A stretch of DNA of 64,000 nucleotides. Origin: Steromphala cineraria (taxonomy: Eukaryota > Mollusca > Gastropoda > Trochida > Trochidae). Location of the stretch: the NCBI GenBank assembly GCA_916613615.1, contig OU744721.1, positions 76,699,060-76,763,059 of the forward strand. Direction: 5' to 3'. The position numbers and the translations under genes are program-made. This document shows, in pieces, positions 51,101 through 62,217 of this stretch (the first letter of the stretch is position 1; the number at the start of each line of letters is the position of its first letter). The notes under the pieces were generated by a model. That model ran no database searches. It saw only the letters and a program-made list of their open reading frames with translations, and was not told the origin of the DNA.

Positions 51101-54100
51101 GGATGTGTTTTCAGCAATGCGTTCTGGAGGAAGATTTCGATGGCTATGGTTGGCGTCCATCTTCCATGGGCTGACGGTGGAGTGTGTGAGCTACTTCCTG
51201 CCTGATATCGACAACTTCTGGCACGCTCAGGCTACGGTCATGCTGATTGGTCAACGTCTTCCTCTGCATATTCTGCTTCTCTGTAAGTTTGAAGCCTTGA
51301 AGCTTGAGAACTGTAGCCATATAACCTATTCCCTTCATGTTTACAGTCGCATCAAGCCTTTTTTTAGCAAAGAGTTTGCAGCTACCTGATGTGTTAATGT
51401 GACAAAAAAATTTTTTTGTGAATATCAATATTTTCAATTATTGTCTAAAGCCATTTCATGTGTTAGTGAAGTAATATTGATAAATATGTTAAGAGGAATT
51501 TTTTTGAAAAATAAAAAAAATGATGAGATACATTGTTATAATGATAAATAGTTAATTTGATAAAGGCTTATCTTATCATCCCTAGATCCATGCTTCTACT
51601 ACGTGGCTTCCGTCGCAGTCAGCCATATGCATCTACGATCATGGGCCGAACCGTTTGCTGGTAAGTTTCACAGGAGCCTTTCTCTTCTATATTAGAAATA
51701 CTTTACAATTCTTTCTCCACTATGTCATAAAACCATGCTTGAAGGTCTAGCCACTTTGATAGTTTATCGGTCTTGAAAAAAGAGAGAAAATTGTTGCAAG
51801 TCTAAGTCAACAGTTATGAGGTAAGTTATAAATTTGTTACGTCATTGGTCTTTATCCATACAATGGTATAACAAATCAAATTCCCTTCCACTTCAGTTGG
51901 TCTAAGCATCGTGCTGCTGGACGTCCCCTACGACATCATGGGTATCAAGCTGCTGTGGTGGACATGGCACGATGACGACCCCAACATCTACGACCGCCAC
52001 TACTGGGTTCCCTGGACCAGCTACTACTTCCACGCCACCTTCGCTGCCGGCTTCACCAGCGTCTTCCACGGGCTGCGGGGCTGTCTCTGTGCTCAGGCTA
52101 ACAAGTTCCAGTCTGCTGGGTAGGGATTCTTTCTGTCAAAGATTTTGCTGTTTTAGGGATTTATGTAATTGAGCTTTCATTCTTTGAAATTCACTCCTTG
52201 CAGTGGTGAAATTGTGGAATTTTTTCCCTCGACAATTATTATTAAGGATGATAATGGAATTATTTTGTTACCTCCCTTTGATTAAGTGCAAAAACTTCTT
52301 CCCTTGTCATTGTGCTGAAATAAATTTTTTACAATTTAACTAAAATGATCCTTCAAAATATAAAAAAATACCCAAAAATTTAAAATAAAATGTAAGAGTT
52401 GATGTAGTTGTGAAAGAAGCTTAGTTACAATTTTATCCAATCATCTTTTTACTTCAGATTCTTCTCGGAGCTGATGGTGGCCATCTTGACAGGTCTGCTA
52501 GCAATGCCTCTGGGCGTGCTCCAGTTTCTGCCCATCTACCACCCACTTCACGACTCTCTCAAACTCCACACAGAGGTGTGTGTGTTCATGCTGCTTGGAG
52601 TTTACGGCATGATTGTCTGGTGTGCTGACAGGAACCCCTTGGAGGGAGCTAGGGGACCCCAGAAATCACGTAAATATCTTTGCCAAGAAATTGTTTTGTC
52701 CGATATTAATTTTCTCGTCCAGTTCAGTTTTGTGGAACATTTTTAATCCTACATTTCTTTCCCTTGTTAAGACCTTCGACTTCAGGAAAAATTGAAGATA
52801 TCTTCTAACATTTTCCCTTGTCCCATCTAATGGGTGAGATATTTCCATAAAAAATCACTTCTTCTTCCCTCACCAGGTGGCGCCTACAGCGAGGTGTTGC
52901 TAGCGGTGCTGCTCCACTACGGTCTGTACATCTACCTCGTGGTCTCCGCCCACCCAGAGACCATCCAGTCCACCGGCTTCCACCAGCCCGTCGGCAACTG
53001 CAACACCACTGTCCCTGTTCAGACTCCCTTTGGAATGGTACGTAGATATGATTATAAATTATGATATAGCCGATTTCTATGGTGCCTGGTATCCAACTGA
53101 AAAGAAAAAATAGAGCCAGTGGCTCTGTAGCTCATCAGGCTTCATATCATTTTGCTTTAGGGTGTGGCAAATGTGAAATTAGGTTAAAGGGTGTGGCCCC
53201 TGAGGCCCTTATTAGTCAAAGAGTATATTCACAAGGTTTCAGCTTTCTGAGAAGAAGATGAAAATAGGTTTTAAGGGCTTGGCCCCTCTGGCCCTTGATA
53301 GGGGTCAATTGGCCACCAAAGCTACAATTTATAATGCTCACTAGTCCAGGAATCTGTACACGAAGTTTCAGCTTTTTAGGCCTTATGCTTTTAGAGAAGA
53401 AGATGAAAATGGGTTTTACGGGCCATCAAAGCTACAATTTATAATCCTCACTAGTCAAGGAGTCTGTACACAAAGTTTCAGCATTCTAGGCCTTATGCTT
53501 CTAGAGAAGAAGATGAAAATATGTTTTTAGGGTGTGGCCCCTATTCGGGACCACAGGGCCACCAAAGCTACAATTTATAATCATCACTAGTCAAGGAGTC
53601 TATCATCAGGCAACACCGCTAATTGCTACAATATTGCCCAAGTGGCGTAACACAATAACTCACTCGCTTATTATTTGCCACTGCAACACCAGTCTGAGTG
53701 TCCCTGTACAGACACCCTTTGGAATGTTACAAAGATATTATAATTTATGTAAATAGCTGTTTATTTATCACATTAATGGTATTAAACACAAAACAGAAAA
53801 GAACATTTTAGAAGCCTTATTATTAGCCACTGCAACACCACCAAACAAGCAACAACTCAATTACTTACATGATTTATGTTTTCTAAACTCAAAATAGTAC
53901 AAGCATTTTGTAAAGAGAAAATTAGAAAAAAATTCTCTTTTAAAAAAAATAGTTGCTTAAATAGATGTATTGTTAACCTAGAGTACTGTTGTTTCTACTC
54001 ATAATCACTGCCGGGTGTTTGTAATAGATTCATAGAGATATTGTTCTACAAAAACATGCATGTTTTGCACAATCCACTTGTCAACAAGAATATTGAGGTG

Positions 54101-54860
54101 ATGACATCTAATGTCGCTTCAAATTTGATTTTGTGTGGAATTAAACCCATCACACCATTTCTGTTAAATATATGGCACTGCTATTAAAGGGGCAGTAGCA
54201 CGTTTTTTGATAAATTTATATTTCAAAATTTTCACTGATAATTGTATGTTAATGCTAAATGTATTATTTTGATAGTGTCAAAAATCTCATTACACAAGTA
54301 AATCATCCATAGTCAGAGGACAAAGTATGAAAATTCACATAAAATCCATTGGCGGCCATTTTGTGTGAACACCTTTAATTCATTTTATGTAAGAAAGATT
54401 AAACGCATTGCTAAACTTTACATTATATATTTGAATTATTACTGTTCCATTTACTTTAAATACATTGTGTTTCAATTGGAACAATTAATTTTCATTTTCC
54501 TGACATCACCTTATAGTCCCCCTAAAAACGTGCTACTGCCCCTTTAAGATATCCTAACATTCAAAATATTACCTAATGGTATAATTTTGATTACCATTGC
54601 AGACTCTCACAAAGCACAAGTACCTATGTCTGGAGAAGTATGACGAGGCAGTGTTTGATTTCCACTGCGTGAAGAAACCGCCAACAGCCGGCAAGGAATG
54701 GTACACTGTCTGCGGCACCAAGTTCCCCAACCATTACGAGTACATGTTTGTCGTTATCTCCTTCTGTGTTCTTGGACTCTGGTGGTATTGGCAACTGATA
54801 TTCCGCTCCGGCGCCTTACCGAAAACTCAGAGGCCAAAAGTCAAACAGCACAAGGACTGA
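48069..54860 (+). CDS. Multi-pass membrane protein of unknown function, eight exons (introns included in span)
   Basis: Eight exons join in frame: 48069-48119, 50279-50393, 51115-51282, 51586-51660, 51897-52119, 52458-52669, 52877-53037, 54603-54860. All introns are GT-AG with matching phases. The CDS is 1263 nt, 420 residues. I count about nine hydrophobic segments (for example EVVFYVIAFLTFIHA, LIVL-rich SIVLLDVPYDIMGIKLLWW, ELMVAILTGLLAMPLGVLQF, VCVFMLLGVYGMIVW, LLHYGLYIYLVVSA, MFVVISFCVLGLWWYW). Loops are rich in Trp, His and Asp (DIDNFWHAQ; WTWHDDDPNIYDRHYWVPW), which could be lumenal or metal-binding. The C-terminus is basic (KTQRPKVKQHKD). I do not recognise a named family; it may be one of the DUF groups of invertebrate membrane proteins. 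It shares its promoter region with CCDC6. Confidence 0.9.
48120..50278. other. Intron 1 of the membrane-protein gene
   Basis: AT-rich 2.2-kb intron; no gene or recognisable repeat was seen. Confidence 0.5.
50279..50393 (+). CDS. Membrane-protein gene exon 2
   Basis: 115 nt from a TATTTCAG acceptor to a GTAAAC donor. It encodes EWEWWIKFRKADVILKKHDN and the first membrane segment. Confidence 0.88.
51115..51282 (+). CDS. Membrane-protein gene exon 3
   Basis: 168 nt from a GTTTTCAG acceptor to a GTAAGT donor. It encodes AMRSGGRFRWLWLASIFHGL ... DIDNFWHAQATVMLIGQRLP. Confidence 0.9.
51586..51660 (+). CDS. Membrane-protein gene exon 4
   Basis: 75 nt between a TCCCTAG acceptor and a GTAAGT donor. 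It encodes YPCFYYVASVAVSHMHLRSW and AEPFA, phase 1 on both sides. Too short for Met-initiated ORF detection. Confidence 0.88.
51897..52119 (+). CDS. Membrane-protein gene exon 5
   Basis: 223 nt from a CCACTTCAG acceptor to a GTAGGG donor. It encodes VGLSIVLLDVPYDIMGIKLL and the WTWHDDDPNIYDRHYW loop. GC content is higher than in the flanking introns, as expected for coding sequence. Confidence 0.92.
52458..52669 (+). CDS. Membrane-protein gene exon 6
   Basis: 212 nt from a TTACTTCAG acceptor to a GTAAAT donor. It encodes two membrane segments starting FFSELMVAILTGLLAMPLGV and VCVFMLLGVYGMIVWCADRN. Confidence 0.92.
52877..53037 (+). CDS. Membrane-protein gene exon 7
   Basis: 161 nt from a CCTCACCAG acceptor to a GTACGT donor. 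It encodes RGAYSEVLLAVLLHYGLYIY ... NCNTTVPVQTPFGM, with an N-glycosylation sequon (NTT). A decayed copy of its 3' end lies at 53679-53760. Confidence 0.92.
53105..53605 (+). mobile_element. Minisatellite-core transposon, GTGGCC subfamily, 3'-truncated
   Basis: AAAAAT precedes the family start AGAGCCAGTGGCTCTGTAGC (53111). About three degenerate units follow, with GTGTGGCCCCT, CACCAAAGCTACAATTTATA and TAGTCAAGGAGTCTGTACAC. The ACGG run and CCTGATGAGCT end are missing. It lies in intron 7, directly between exon 7 and a decayed copy of the end of exon 7. Confidence 0.8.
53679..53760 (+). pseudogene. Decayed duplicate of exon 7 3' end and donor
   Basis: CTGCAACACCAGTCTGAGTG, TCCCTGTACAGACACCCTTT and GGAATGTTACAAAGATATT align with exon 7 CTGCAACACCACTGTCCCTG, TTCAGACTCCCTTTGGAATG and donor GTACGTAGATATGATTATAA. 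The donor GT has become TT. A shorter third trace (GCCACTGCAACACCAC) is at 53828-53843. Confidence 0.8.
54184..54547. mobile_element. TTAA-flanked miniature element in intron 7
   Basis: The ends AGGGGCAGTAGCACGTTTTT (54188) and its inverse (ending 54543) are flanked by TTAA on both sides. A TTAA target is typical of piggyBac-type transposition, but the terminal sequence is not the usual piggyBac start, so the superfamily is uncertain. It ends 60 bp before exon 8. Confidence 0.75.
54603..54860 (+). CDS. Membrane-protein gene exon 8 (stop codon)
   Basis: 86 codons including TGA at 54858-54860, from a CCATTGCAG acceptor. It encodes TLTKHKYLCLEKYDEAVFDF, a Cys-containing loop, the last membrane segment and the basic tail. 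Confidence 0.92.
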   Translation, partial: TLTKHKYLCLEKYDEAVFDFHCVKKPPTAGKEWYTVCGTKFPNHYEYMFVVISFCVLGLWWYWQLIFRSGALPKTQRPKVKQHKD

Positions 54861-57790
54861 GGATGGCGTCAATAAGAATTGATGAATTTAATTTCAAAAG
54901 TTCTTCAACCAGTTTTCCTTCTTTTGACTAAGGATGTAGTCAATATATCTTCTTCAAGATTTTAAAAAATATAAAGAACTTGAGTCATTTGAGTTCTATA
55001 GTTCTTAACAAGTTTTTCTTCTTTTGGGGTATGATACAATATAGTGGAGAGGAAAATTGAGAAATTTCCAAATTGGATAAACATCTTTGATTGAAATGAA
55101 TGAATTAATATTAATTTCCTTCTGCTAGGATTTAATGAAAAGGCACAAAATTTAAGAAATTTATCAATTGGTTATTCAATCTCTTTAAAAACAATTATGA
55201 AGGATAGAGAACTTAGTTGAAGACCACCACTCTTGAAACTCTTGAACTCAAGAGCGACAAGATGATATTTTAACTGATAAATTTGTTACTAGGTTTACCT
55301 TGATACAACTTCAGCAGAGGAGGGCAATTATTTAGTTCCAAACACCTTTTATTATATGGCATATTTATCCCAATTTGTAAGATTTTTATAAGATTTTTTG
55401 TCATGGACATTTATATTGACGGAATAGCTTTATATTTTTTATGATATAAACTTTAATTCATCAAACTGTTTTGAGCATAACATATCAAAAGTGTCAGGTA
55501 TTTAGATTTGATTTAAAACTGATATTACTCACTTACCGGTACTTAAATTCACATCATAATCCCCTTGTACTCCTAAGAAGTCCGATGTTGATGATCTCCA
55601 GTGTAATTTATGTATGTTGGTGATTGCATGTGTGCAGTATGTTCTTGTTGAATTATTTTTATTGAATATGAATCAAAATTCTTAGTTTTAAGTCTCTTTT
55701 AATTTTGTGACCTGTTTTTGCAAGACTCAAGACTGATGTTTGTTTAGAACTGTCCTCTAGTGAAAAGTTTCAAGGTTTTAAATGAGAACGATGTTAGGAT
55801 TATCTAATAAATATGTATCTTTTACCAACCAGATTAAACTCTGTAAGTTGACTGATAATGATTTATGATCAAGTCACAAAAATATAGAATTTTGATGTAA
55901 AAAAATATATCAAATTTTGATATTATGAAGAGATGATAAAAAACGCAATTAGGTTATCAATCTTTATAAGGAGCCCGGTCAGTGAAATGGGTAGTAACAC
56001 AACTGTTGAAATGAAGTTTTAATGGATTCATGTCGTAGATGTCATGTCATCCTGCTTACAAAACAAATACCCAACTGGTAAAGTTCCAGCAGTTTTTCTA
56101 CGTTTATCTTTTTATATTAGATCTCTTTACATAGGCTGATGTGTTTATGGTCAGCTTTCAGGTTGTAGACATTGCATTCCTATTTATCTTTTATACATTG
56201 TTGGTAGTGTAACTCTCTAGGTTTGTACAAAGTACATGTATTTCAATCCTTAGAGACTCCGAGTGTTGTAGTGAATTGCACTAATGTCAACTTAACTGTC
56301 ATTGATTTTGGAGTTTATTTTACCGAAAATTATTATCAACTTGTAAACAGATTTTCAAAGCTCTTGTTTATTTTGTTTATTTCATTTCAATGAATATCAC
56401 AAGTCTTTGACAAAATTGTTCACATAATGAAGCACCCATAGTAATATAAGTTAAGCAGCATTGTACAATGACACCATTTTAGTACTTACAGCTGTAACTA
56501 ATTGATACAGTTTCTAAGCTCTTTGAGTGCAGTTTACACGCATATTCGAGACATTTCAAAATTCTTTGGATGTGTTAGAAGACTCGCACATAATATAGCC
56601 ACAAATATGATTATTAATATACAGTACCACCTCTCAGTTTATGGCAAAAACTCTATTTCAATATTTACCATAAATGGTAATTGCCTCTCAGTTGGAGCAA
56701 TTATTGCTAATAAAACTTAATGTCACGGATAAACTAAACCAGTACTGCAACACTGCAAATGCATATTGTATTCACACCTTCCCTTTATCTAATTACTCTG
56801 TAGCACTTCTCTTAACAAATCAAAAGAGCTTTGAAGATCCAGGAATCATTATCCTTGTTCTCTTAAGATGTGTTCATGTTTGTCCAGTTCATATTTATGA
56901 TTACTTGTGTTGTATACAAGTATATAATGGTTTAATTTGTGATTGTTATTTTTAATTAAATGACATTTTTGCAACAGGATTGCATTGAATCAAGTGTTTT
57001 TAGTTAATATGCTATGTCATAAGTTGTATGGAATTTAGATATATATCTTATCATGACTTATATTGCCAACATTTTCAATTTTATTTTATGACAATTTCAT
57101 AATTTTTAACCAAACAAATGGAGAAAAAAACCTTTGGAGAAACAAAAAAATGTACATCCCTACTTCTAACTATGCCCATTCATGACACAAAATTAAGGAA
57201 AAAATCATGAATTCATGGCGAATATGTTTCAGCATTAATATAAACCAAAAAATCAAAAGCATAAGATCAAATTGAATAAATTCCATAGCTTTGTTTGTTC
57301 AGTATATAAATGCATGCTTATGTATATTCATCATTGTAGGCATATTTAGATGATTTACTTGCTGAATTAACTTGTTACTGGAATGTTTTTGTTTTTATAC
57401 ACTTTCATATATTTTAGGTCCAGGAATGTATACAGCATGACTAGGTAGAAACTGTTTCGTTCTAGTCTTGAAAACCATGAGATTTTATAAATCAGTATTG
57501 AGTCAAATGAAATTGTGAATTACAGTCAGGAAGTTCAATTCTATTTAAGTTGTTAAGTTTTTTGTGACACAGAAAAATAAATACTCATGACAAATGAATG
57601 TATGAATATAATTTGAAGAAATTTTGGTTGTTCGCTGTCGCTTCCATGTAGAAGTTCAGTTTCTGTTGTCAAGAGACCAAAGTTCAGCTGAATGATGATG
57701 CTTGTCTTCAGTCGTCTTGTTTAACTTGTCATGCATGGTGCTGTCGGATTGAACTATTAGACAAATAAAGAGAAATTTGAGATATTTGTG
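54861..57790 (+). other. Probable 3' UTR of the membrane-protein gene
   Basis: No gene is seen and no transposon interrupts it. The best polyadenylation signal is AATAAA at 57764-57769, followed by a GT-rich stretch (TTGTGTTTTGTTATG). Earlier AATAAA words occur near 55807 and 56708, so shorter forms are possible. Confidence 0.5.
57764..57769 (+). terminator. Candidate polyadenylation signal
   Basis: AATAAA with a GT-rich downstream element 15-30 bp later. It would end a 2.9-kb 3' UTR for the gene at 48069-54860. Inference only. Confidence 0.4.
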
Positions 57791-58421
57791 TTTTGTTATG
57801 AGAGTTGGAAGGGAGATTGGTTTCTTAATCTCTTAGCTTATTTCTAACAAGATATTTGGTTGATGCCAGACTTATCAGTTTACAGCTAATTTGCAGATAT
57901 AACCTCCTGCGCAATTCAAGGTCTTCAGCAACACCCCCCTGCAGTGCATGACCAGTGTCGGTATCAATCATTCACTAACATAAGCCTTGCTGCTTTGAGC
58001 AAAATAAGAGGTTGAAGTGCAGCTTTCATATACACAATCTCAATAAATTAAGATCTATACTGCTTCACTACATTAGGGCAAAGATCTCGCTAAACTGTTT
58101 TTTGAGCCTTAAGACTGACCTGTGACATTCAAATGTAGCCAATCATCAAGTCCCCCCTCCCCGTCCCCTGTACGCCAGCAACCCAAACTGACATGCTGAT
58201 AGATCTTAGTTTATTCAGATTGTTATATCAGCAATAAGCGGCAACCAGAAGGAGATGCAAAAGAGCTTTCAAATGTAACAAAATGCAGTGAGACTTAAAT
58301 GAGCCTATTGAGAGTTATCCCTCGAGGTGAAAATTTGGTTTATTGAGGGGGCCACTTAAGCTACGAAACCTGAAATGAGACAAACCAGTAACAATATGGA
58401 ACATAAGTTGAACAGTTTGAA

Positions 58422-58490
58422 ATTTATCCCTCGGAAGAAAATCAATTTATTCAAACTTTGAATAAATTGATTTTCTTCCAAGGGATAAAT
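58422..58490. repeat. 69-bp near-perfect palindrome
   Basis: Two 34-bp arms (ATTTATCCCTCGGAAGAAAA ...) around a single central base (58456), with one mismatch. There is effectively no loop. No transposon context was identified. Confidence 0.9.
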
Positions 58491-58723
58491 GTTAAAAAAT
58501 TATGTCTTTATAACATTACCACTTTCGCTCTCCTCGGGGTCTGACAAAGCCTGTACAGATTTATGTTCTGTTACAAGTTTGATACAGCCACTATATAGCA
58601 ATTACTTTACTGTTTACAGTCCATGTTTAAAAAGAAAGATAGTGGGGATTATGTAATATGTAAGACTCACATGAGTAACCTGCTCATAGCTTTTGATACC
58701 AAGTCTTTACTGTTAACTAACCA

Positions 58724-59016
58724 ATCTAGTTAAAACTAAGTTACTGTAACGTTTCATCACATAAGTCCTACGTTACATCTAGGCCTTTACCAATTTGGTC
58801 CGTGTCGTTCATGCGCAGAAATCAACCAATGAAAAAAAACTGGCTAAAACTCTTAGAATCGGCCAATCTCAATTAAAACTAGCTAAAATTGTTATGTTCC
58901 AAGTCCTAATCGAAATTGCAAAATACAATGTAAATTGACACGGACCTAGTGGGTAAGTGGCTAGATGTAACGTAGGACTTACGGAACGTAAACATTACAG
59001 GTTGTTTTAACTAGAT
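58724..59016. mobile_element. Miniature element with about 80-bp inverted repeats
   Basis: Both arms start ATCTAGTTAAAAC and share AAGTCCTACGTTACATCTAG and GGTCCGTGTC. They enclose about 120 bp. There is no coding content. The target duplication is unclear, so the superfamily is not assigned. Confidence 0.8.
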
Positions 59017-59124
59017 CGTTTACTAGTTGAAATGACATGCTAGGAATCCCCTTGATGGGTCTAGTTTGTATCCCAGTAAGCATAATTTTGAAACTTGTAT
59101 TCTTGATTTTCATCAGACTGATCA

Positions 59125-59787
59125 GTTGTAGTCAGTGTTCGAAATGTTTTAGTCTGAAAAATCAACCAGAATTTGATGAGCCCTGCAATGTTTGTATCTC
59201 ATAAATCACACAAGCCAATGGGCTTAAAGAGAGACAGAGCATGTTGATAGGATCACATATGTCAAATTTTGAAATCGATGTTACTACATCGGGAACCACT
59301 AACTGTTACTGAAAATAACAAGTTAAAAATCAATCAGTACATTAGAGCAAAAATACAGCCATTCAAAGTCGGGATTTTGATCGAAAACTGGACAATGTGG
59401 CTCGAGTGGCGCACGCAAATTCGCCAAACGTAATTTTGAAACCTTGTCATAAGCTGACAGGAAGATATATTCGATTCTATAGTGTTTATTAAGTATTGTC
59501 ACTATTTTGTAGATTAAGTGGATGTATAATTTCGAATATTAAACGTATTTGAGATGTTTTCTTGATTTTACCATAAAATCAAGCATTATAAGAGATATTA
59601 TGCATAAATGGATATATTTGCAATTCCAGTGATGAGATATGAACTTCAATCAGCATATAAGATATTTTGTAGCTTATAAAAACCAAATCAAATTTAAAGA
59701 AAGATACTCTGTGTCACTTTAATGCTGACCTCTTCTCCAACTGGTCAAATCTGAAAGTAACCAGTAATCGGCAACACTGGTTGTAGT
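59125..59787. mobile_element. hAT-like miniature element, 647 bp
   Basis: The element 59133-59779 has termini CAGTGTTCG and its partner AACACTG. It is flanked by an exact 8-bp duplication GTTGTAGT (59125-59132, 59780-59787). Non-coding. Confidence 0.82.
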
Positions 59788-60024
59788 TTATGTCAAACAT
59801 TAATAGCTCAGATGCATCAATCCAAATACAGACTGGTATAGTTCTTTGAAAATAAAACAATAACACTTTCTTTTTATCACAATGTTTAATATAAAAATAT
59901 CTTTAAAGTTATGTACAAACACATACACAAAATTAAATTATCATCATACATGTCAATAATAGTCATGATGTACCAAAATGTGTAAAGCAATGAACAATTC
60001 TTTTTTTTTTAAATATTAATTTTA

Positions 60025-61037
60025 AAAAATAGAGCCATTGGCTCTGTAGCTCATCAGGCTTCATCGTCAATTACAATATATGCTGTAGAGTGTGACCAAT
60101 GTGATTCCCCCTATGTAGAGGCCAAAGGGTCACCAATCATAAAATTAAGTATAAAGGCGACAAGTTTCAGTTTTCTTGGCCTTGTACTTCAGGAGAATAA
60201 GATGAAAATAGATTTGAAGGACGTTCCTGTTGCCTTTATTGGAGCAACAGGGTCACCAAACCTACATTTCATAATCCTCACTTGTCAAAGAGTCTGTACA
60301 CAAAGTTTCAGCTTTCTAGGCCTTATGGTTCTGGAGAAGAACATGAAAATAGGCTTTTAGGGCGTGGCCCCTGTGGCCCTTATTAGGGGTCACAGGGCCA
60401 CCAAAGCTACACTTTATAATCCTCACTAGCCAAGGAGTCTGAACACAAAGTTTCAGCTTTCTGAGCCTTATGCTTCTGGAGAAGAAGATTAAAATAGGTC
60501 TTTAGGGCGTGGCCCCTGTGGCCCTTATTAGGGGTCACAGGGCCACCAAAGCTACAATTTATAATCGATCCTCACTAGCCAAGGAGTCTGTACACAAAGT
60601 TTCAGCTTTCTGGGCCTTATGCTTCTGGAGAAGAAGATTAAAATAGGTTTTTAGGGCGTGGCCCCTGTGGCCCTTATTAGGGGCCACAGGGCCACTAAAG
60701 CTACAATTTATAATCCTCACTAGTCAAGGAGTCTGTACATTAAGTTTCAGCTTTCTAGGCCTTATGGTTCTGGAGAAGAAGATTAAAATAGGTTTTTAGG
60801 GCGTGGCCCCTGTGGCCCTTATTAGGGGTCACAGGGCCACCAAAGCTACAATCTATAATCCTCACTAGCCAAGGAGTCTGTACACTAAGTTTCAGCTTTC
60901 TAGGTCTTATGGTTCTGAAGAAGAAGTCGAAATTCCACAAAGTTTACGGACGGATGGACGGACGGATGGACGGATGGACGGACGGACGCCGGACATCATG
61001 CCATGCCATAAGCCCATCGGGCCTTACAGGCCAGATG
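60025..61037 (+). mobile_element. Minisatellite-core transposon, GTGGCC subfamily, full-length
   Basis: The element 60031-61031 is flanked by AAAAAT on both sides. It begins AGAGCCATTGGCTCTGTAGC and ends CCAGATGAGCT. Its core is five or six units of about 146 bp in which the word is GGCGTGGCCCCTGTGGCCCT instead of GTGACC. An ACGG/ACGGATGG run precedes the end. It is a sister subfamily to the 16770-19754 copy. Confidence 0.88.
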
Positions 61038-61302
61038 AGCTAAAAATGAATTAACAATAAACTCCATAACCCAGGAACTGCCTCTGTTCCTGGGCTGTCA
61101 AATAGTAACTGTTAGTAAATGTTAGTTCAGTGTCAACCTATAAGTTCAAAATTTGATTTTCGTTGAGCATTAGACCTGTACTGTATTTCTATTTCCAGAT
61201 TAAATATCAACAGGCATGTAAGGACAGCCTAAAGTTAATTGAACTTTGTTACATAATTATTTCCACTAACATTTATCAATATTCTATTTCATCATATAAT
61301 CC

Positions 61303-61493
61303 ATCTTCCTACGCAGAGCCTAAAAGGCCAGTTTCCAAACTGTCATTTTATGCCTTGCTGCATAGCCTTGAGTTTTCTGTGCTTGCTCTCTACTCTGTAG
61401 GGGCACTATAGCAGCACAGAAAAGTAAAGTCTCTGCAGCAAGGCATAAAATGACAGTTTGGAAACTGGCCTTTTAGGCTCTGTGTAGGAAGAT
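61303..61493. repeat. Long hairpin, 59-bp arms
   Basis: The arms 61303-61361 and 61435-61493 (GAGCCTAAAAGGCCAGTTTC ... CCTTGCTGC) are inverse with one mismatch. The 73-nt loop itself contains a pairing TTTTCTGTGCT / AGCACAGAAAA, so the whole 190 bp can fold as one stem. It could be a miniature transposon or a transcribed hairpin precursor. Confidence 0.88.
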
Positions 61494-61839
61494 GCATATA
61501 ATTAATTCCAAATAACTAAGTTACGGGTAATAATTTTCTGTAAACGTGACTGCAAGGACTAAAATGAATACTGTTAATAGCAGACAATTAAGTATGTGAA
61601 ATAAAAAGTAAGCTTTGCTGGATACAGTAAAATAATCATAGCGCCTTGAATTATTTTCCAAACACATTCAAATCAAATCCTAAATAGCACTCATGCTAGA
61701 ATCAAAAGATCATTTCTCTGCAATGATAGTGCTTATTGCCTTTTTGTGATATTTGCCTCCCCTCAATTCTATCTTGATATTGAAACTAACTCGCTTCATT
61801 TAATTACTCATCATGAGGGTTGACACGTGTTACACCAGT

Positions 61840-62217
61840 GTATGAACCAGTGTATGAAATAATTTTTCAAGATCAATAGCAAACCGGGCTAAAACGTTTT
61901 CAAAGTTACTAGCCCAAAAGATAAATTACTAGCCCAATTAAGTAAAGATATGAATGTTTTCGGACATTCATTGTTTTACAATCAAATACATATCTGCTCA
62001 AGAGTTTTTGGCATGTGATGGGGGTGATCGGAAACTGACACAAAATGGTAACTGAATTAATTACAAAAAAAGATTGAAAAGAAGTCACAATTTTTTTTGG
62101 ATATATCAATCCACACTAGCCAACCGGGCTATCATTACTTTTTTTCTACTAGCCCAGGCAAATTTCAACTAGCATCGGGCTACCGGGCTAGTGGCTATTT
62201 CGGACACTGGTATGAAC
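61840..62217. mobile_element. hAT-like miniature element, 362 bp
   Basis: The element 61848-62209 starts CAGTGTATGAAAT and ends with the inverse of CAGTGTCCGAAATAGCCACT. It is flanked by the 8-bp duplication GTATGAAC (61840-61847, 62210-62217). The interior repeats TACTAGCCCA and CCGGGCTA words. Non-coding. Confidence 0.85.
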
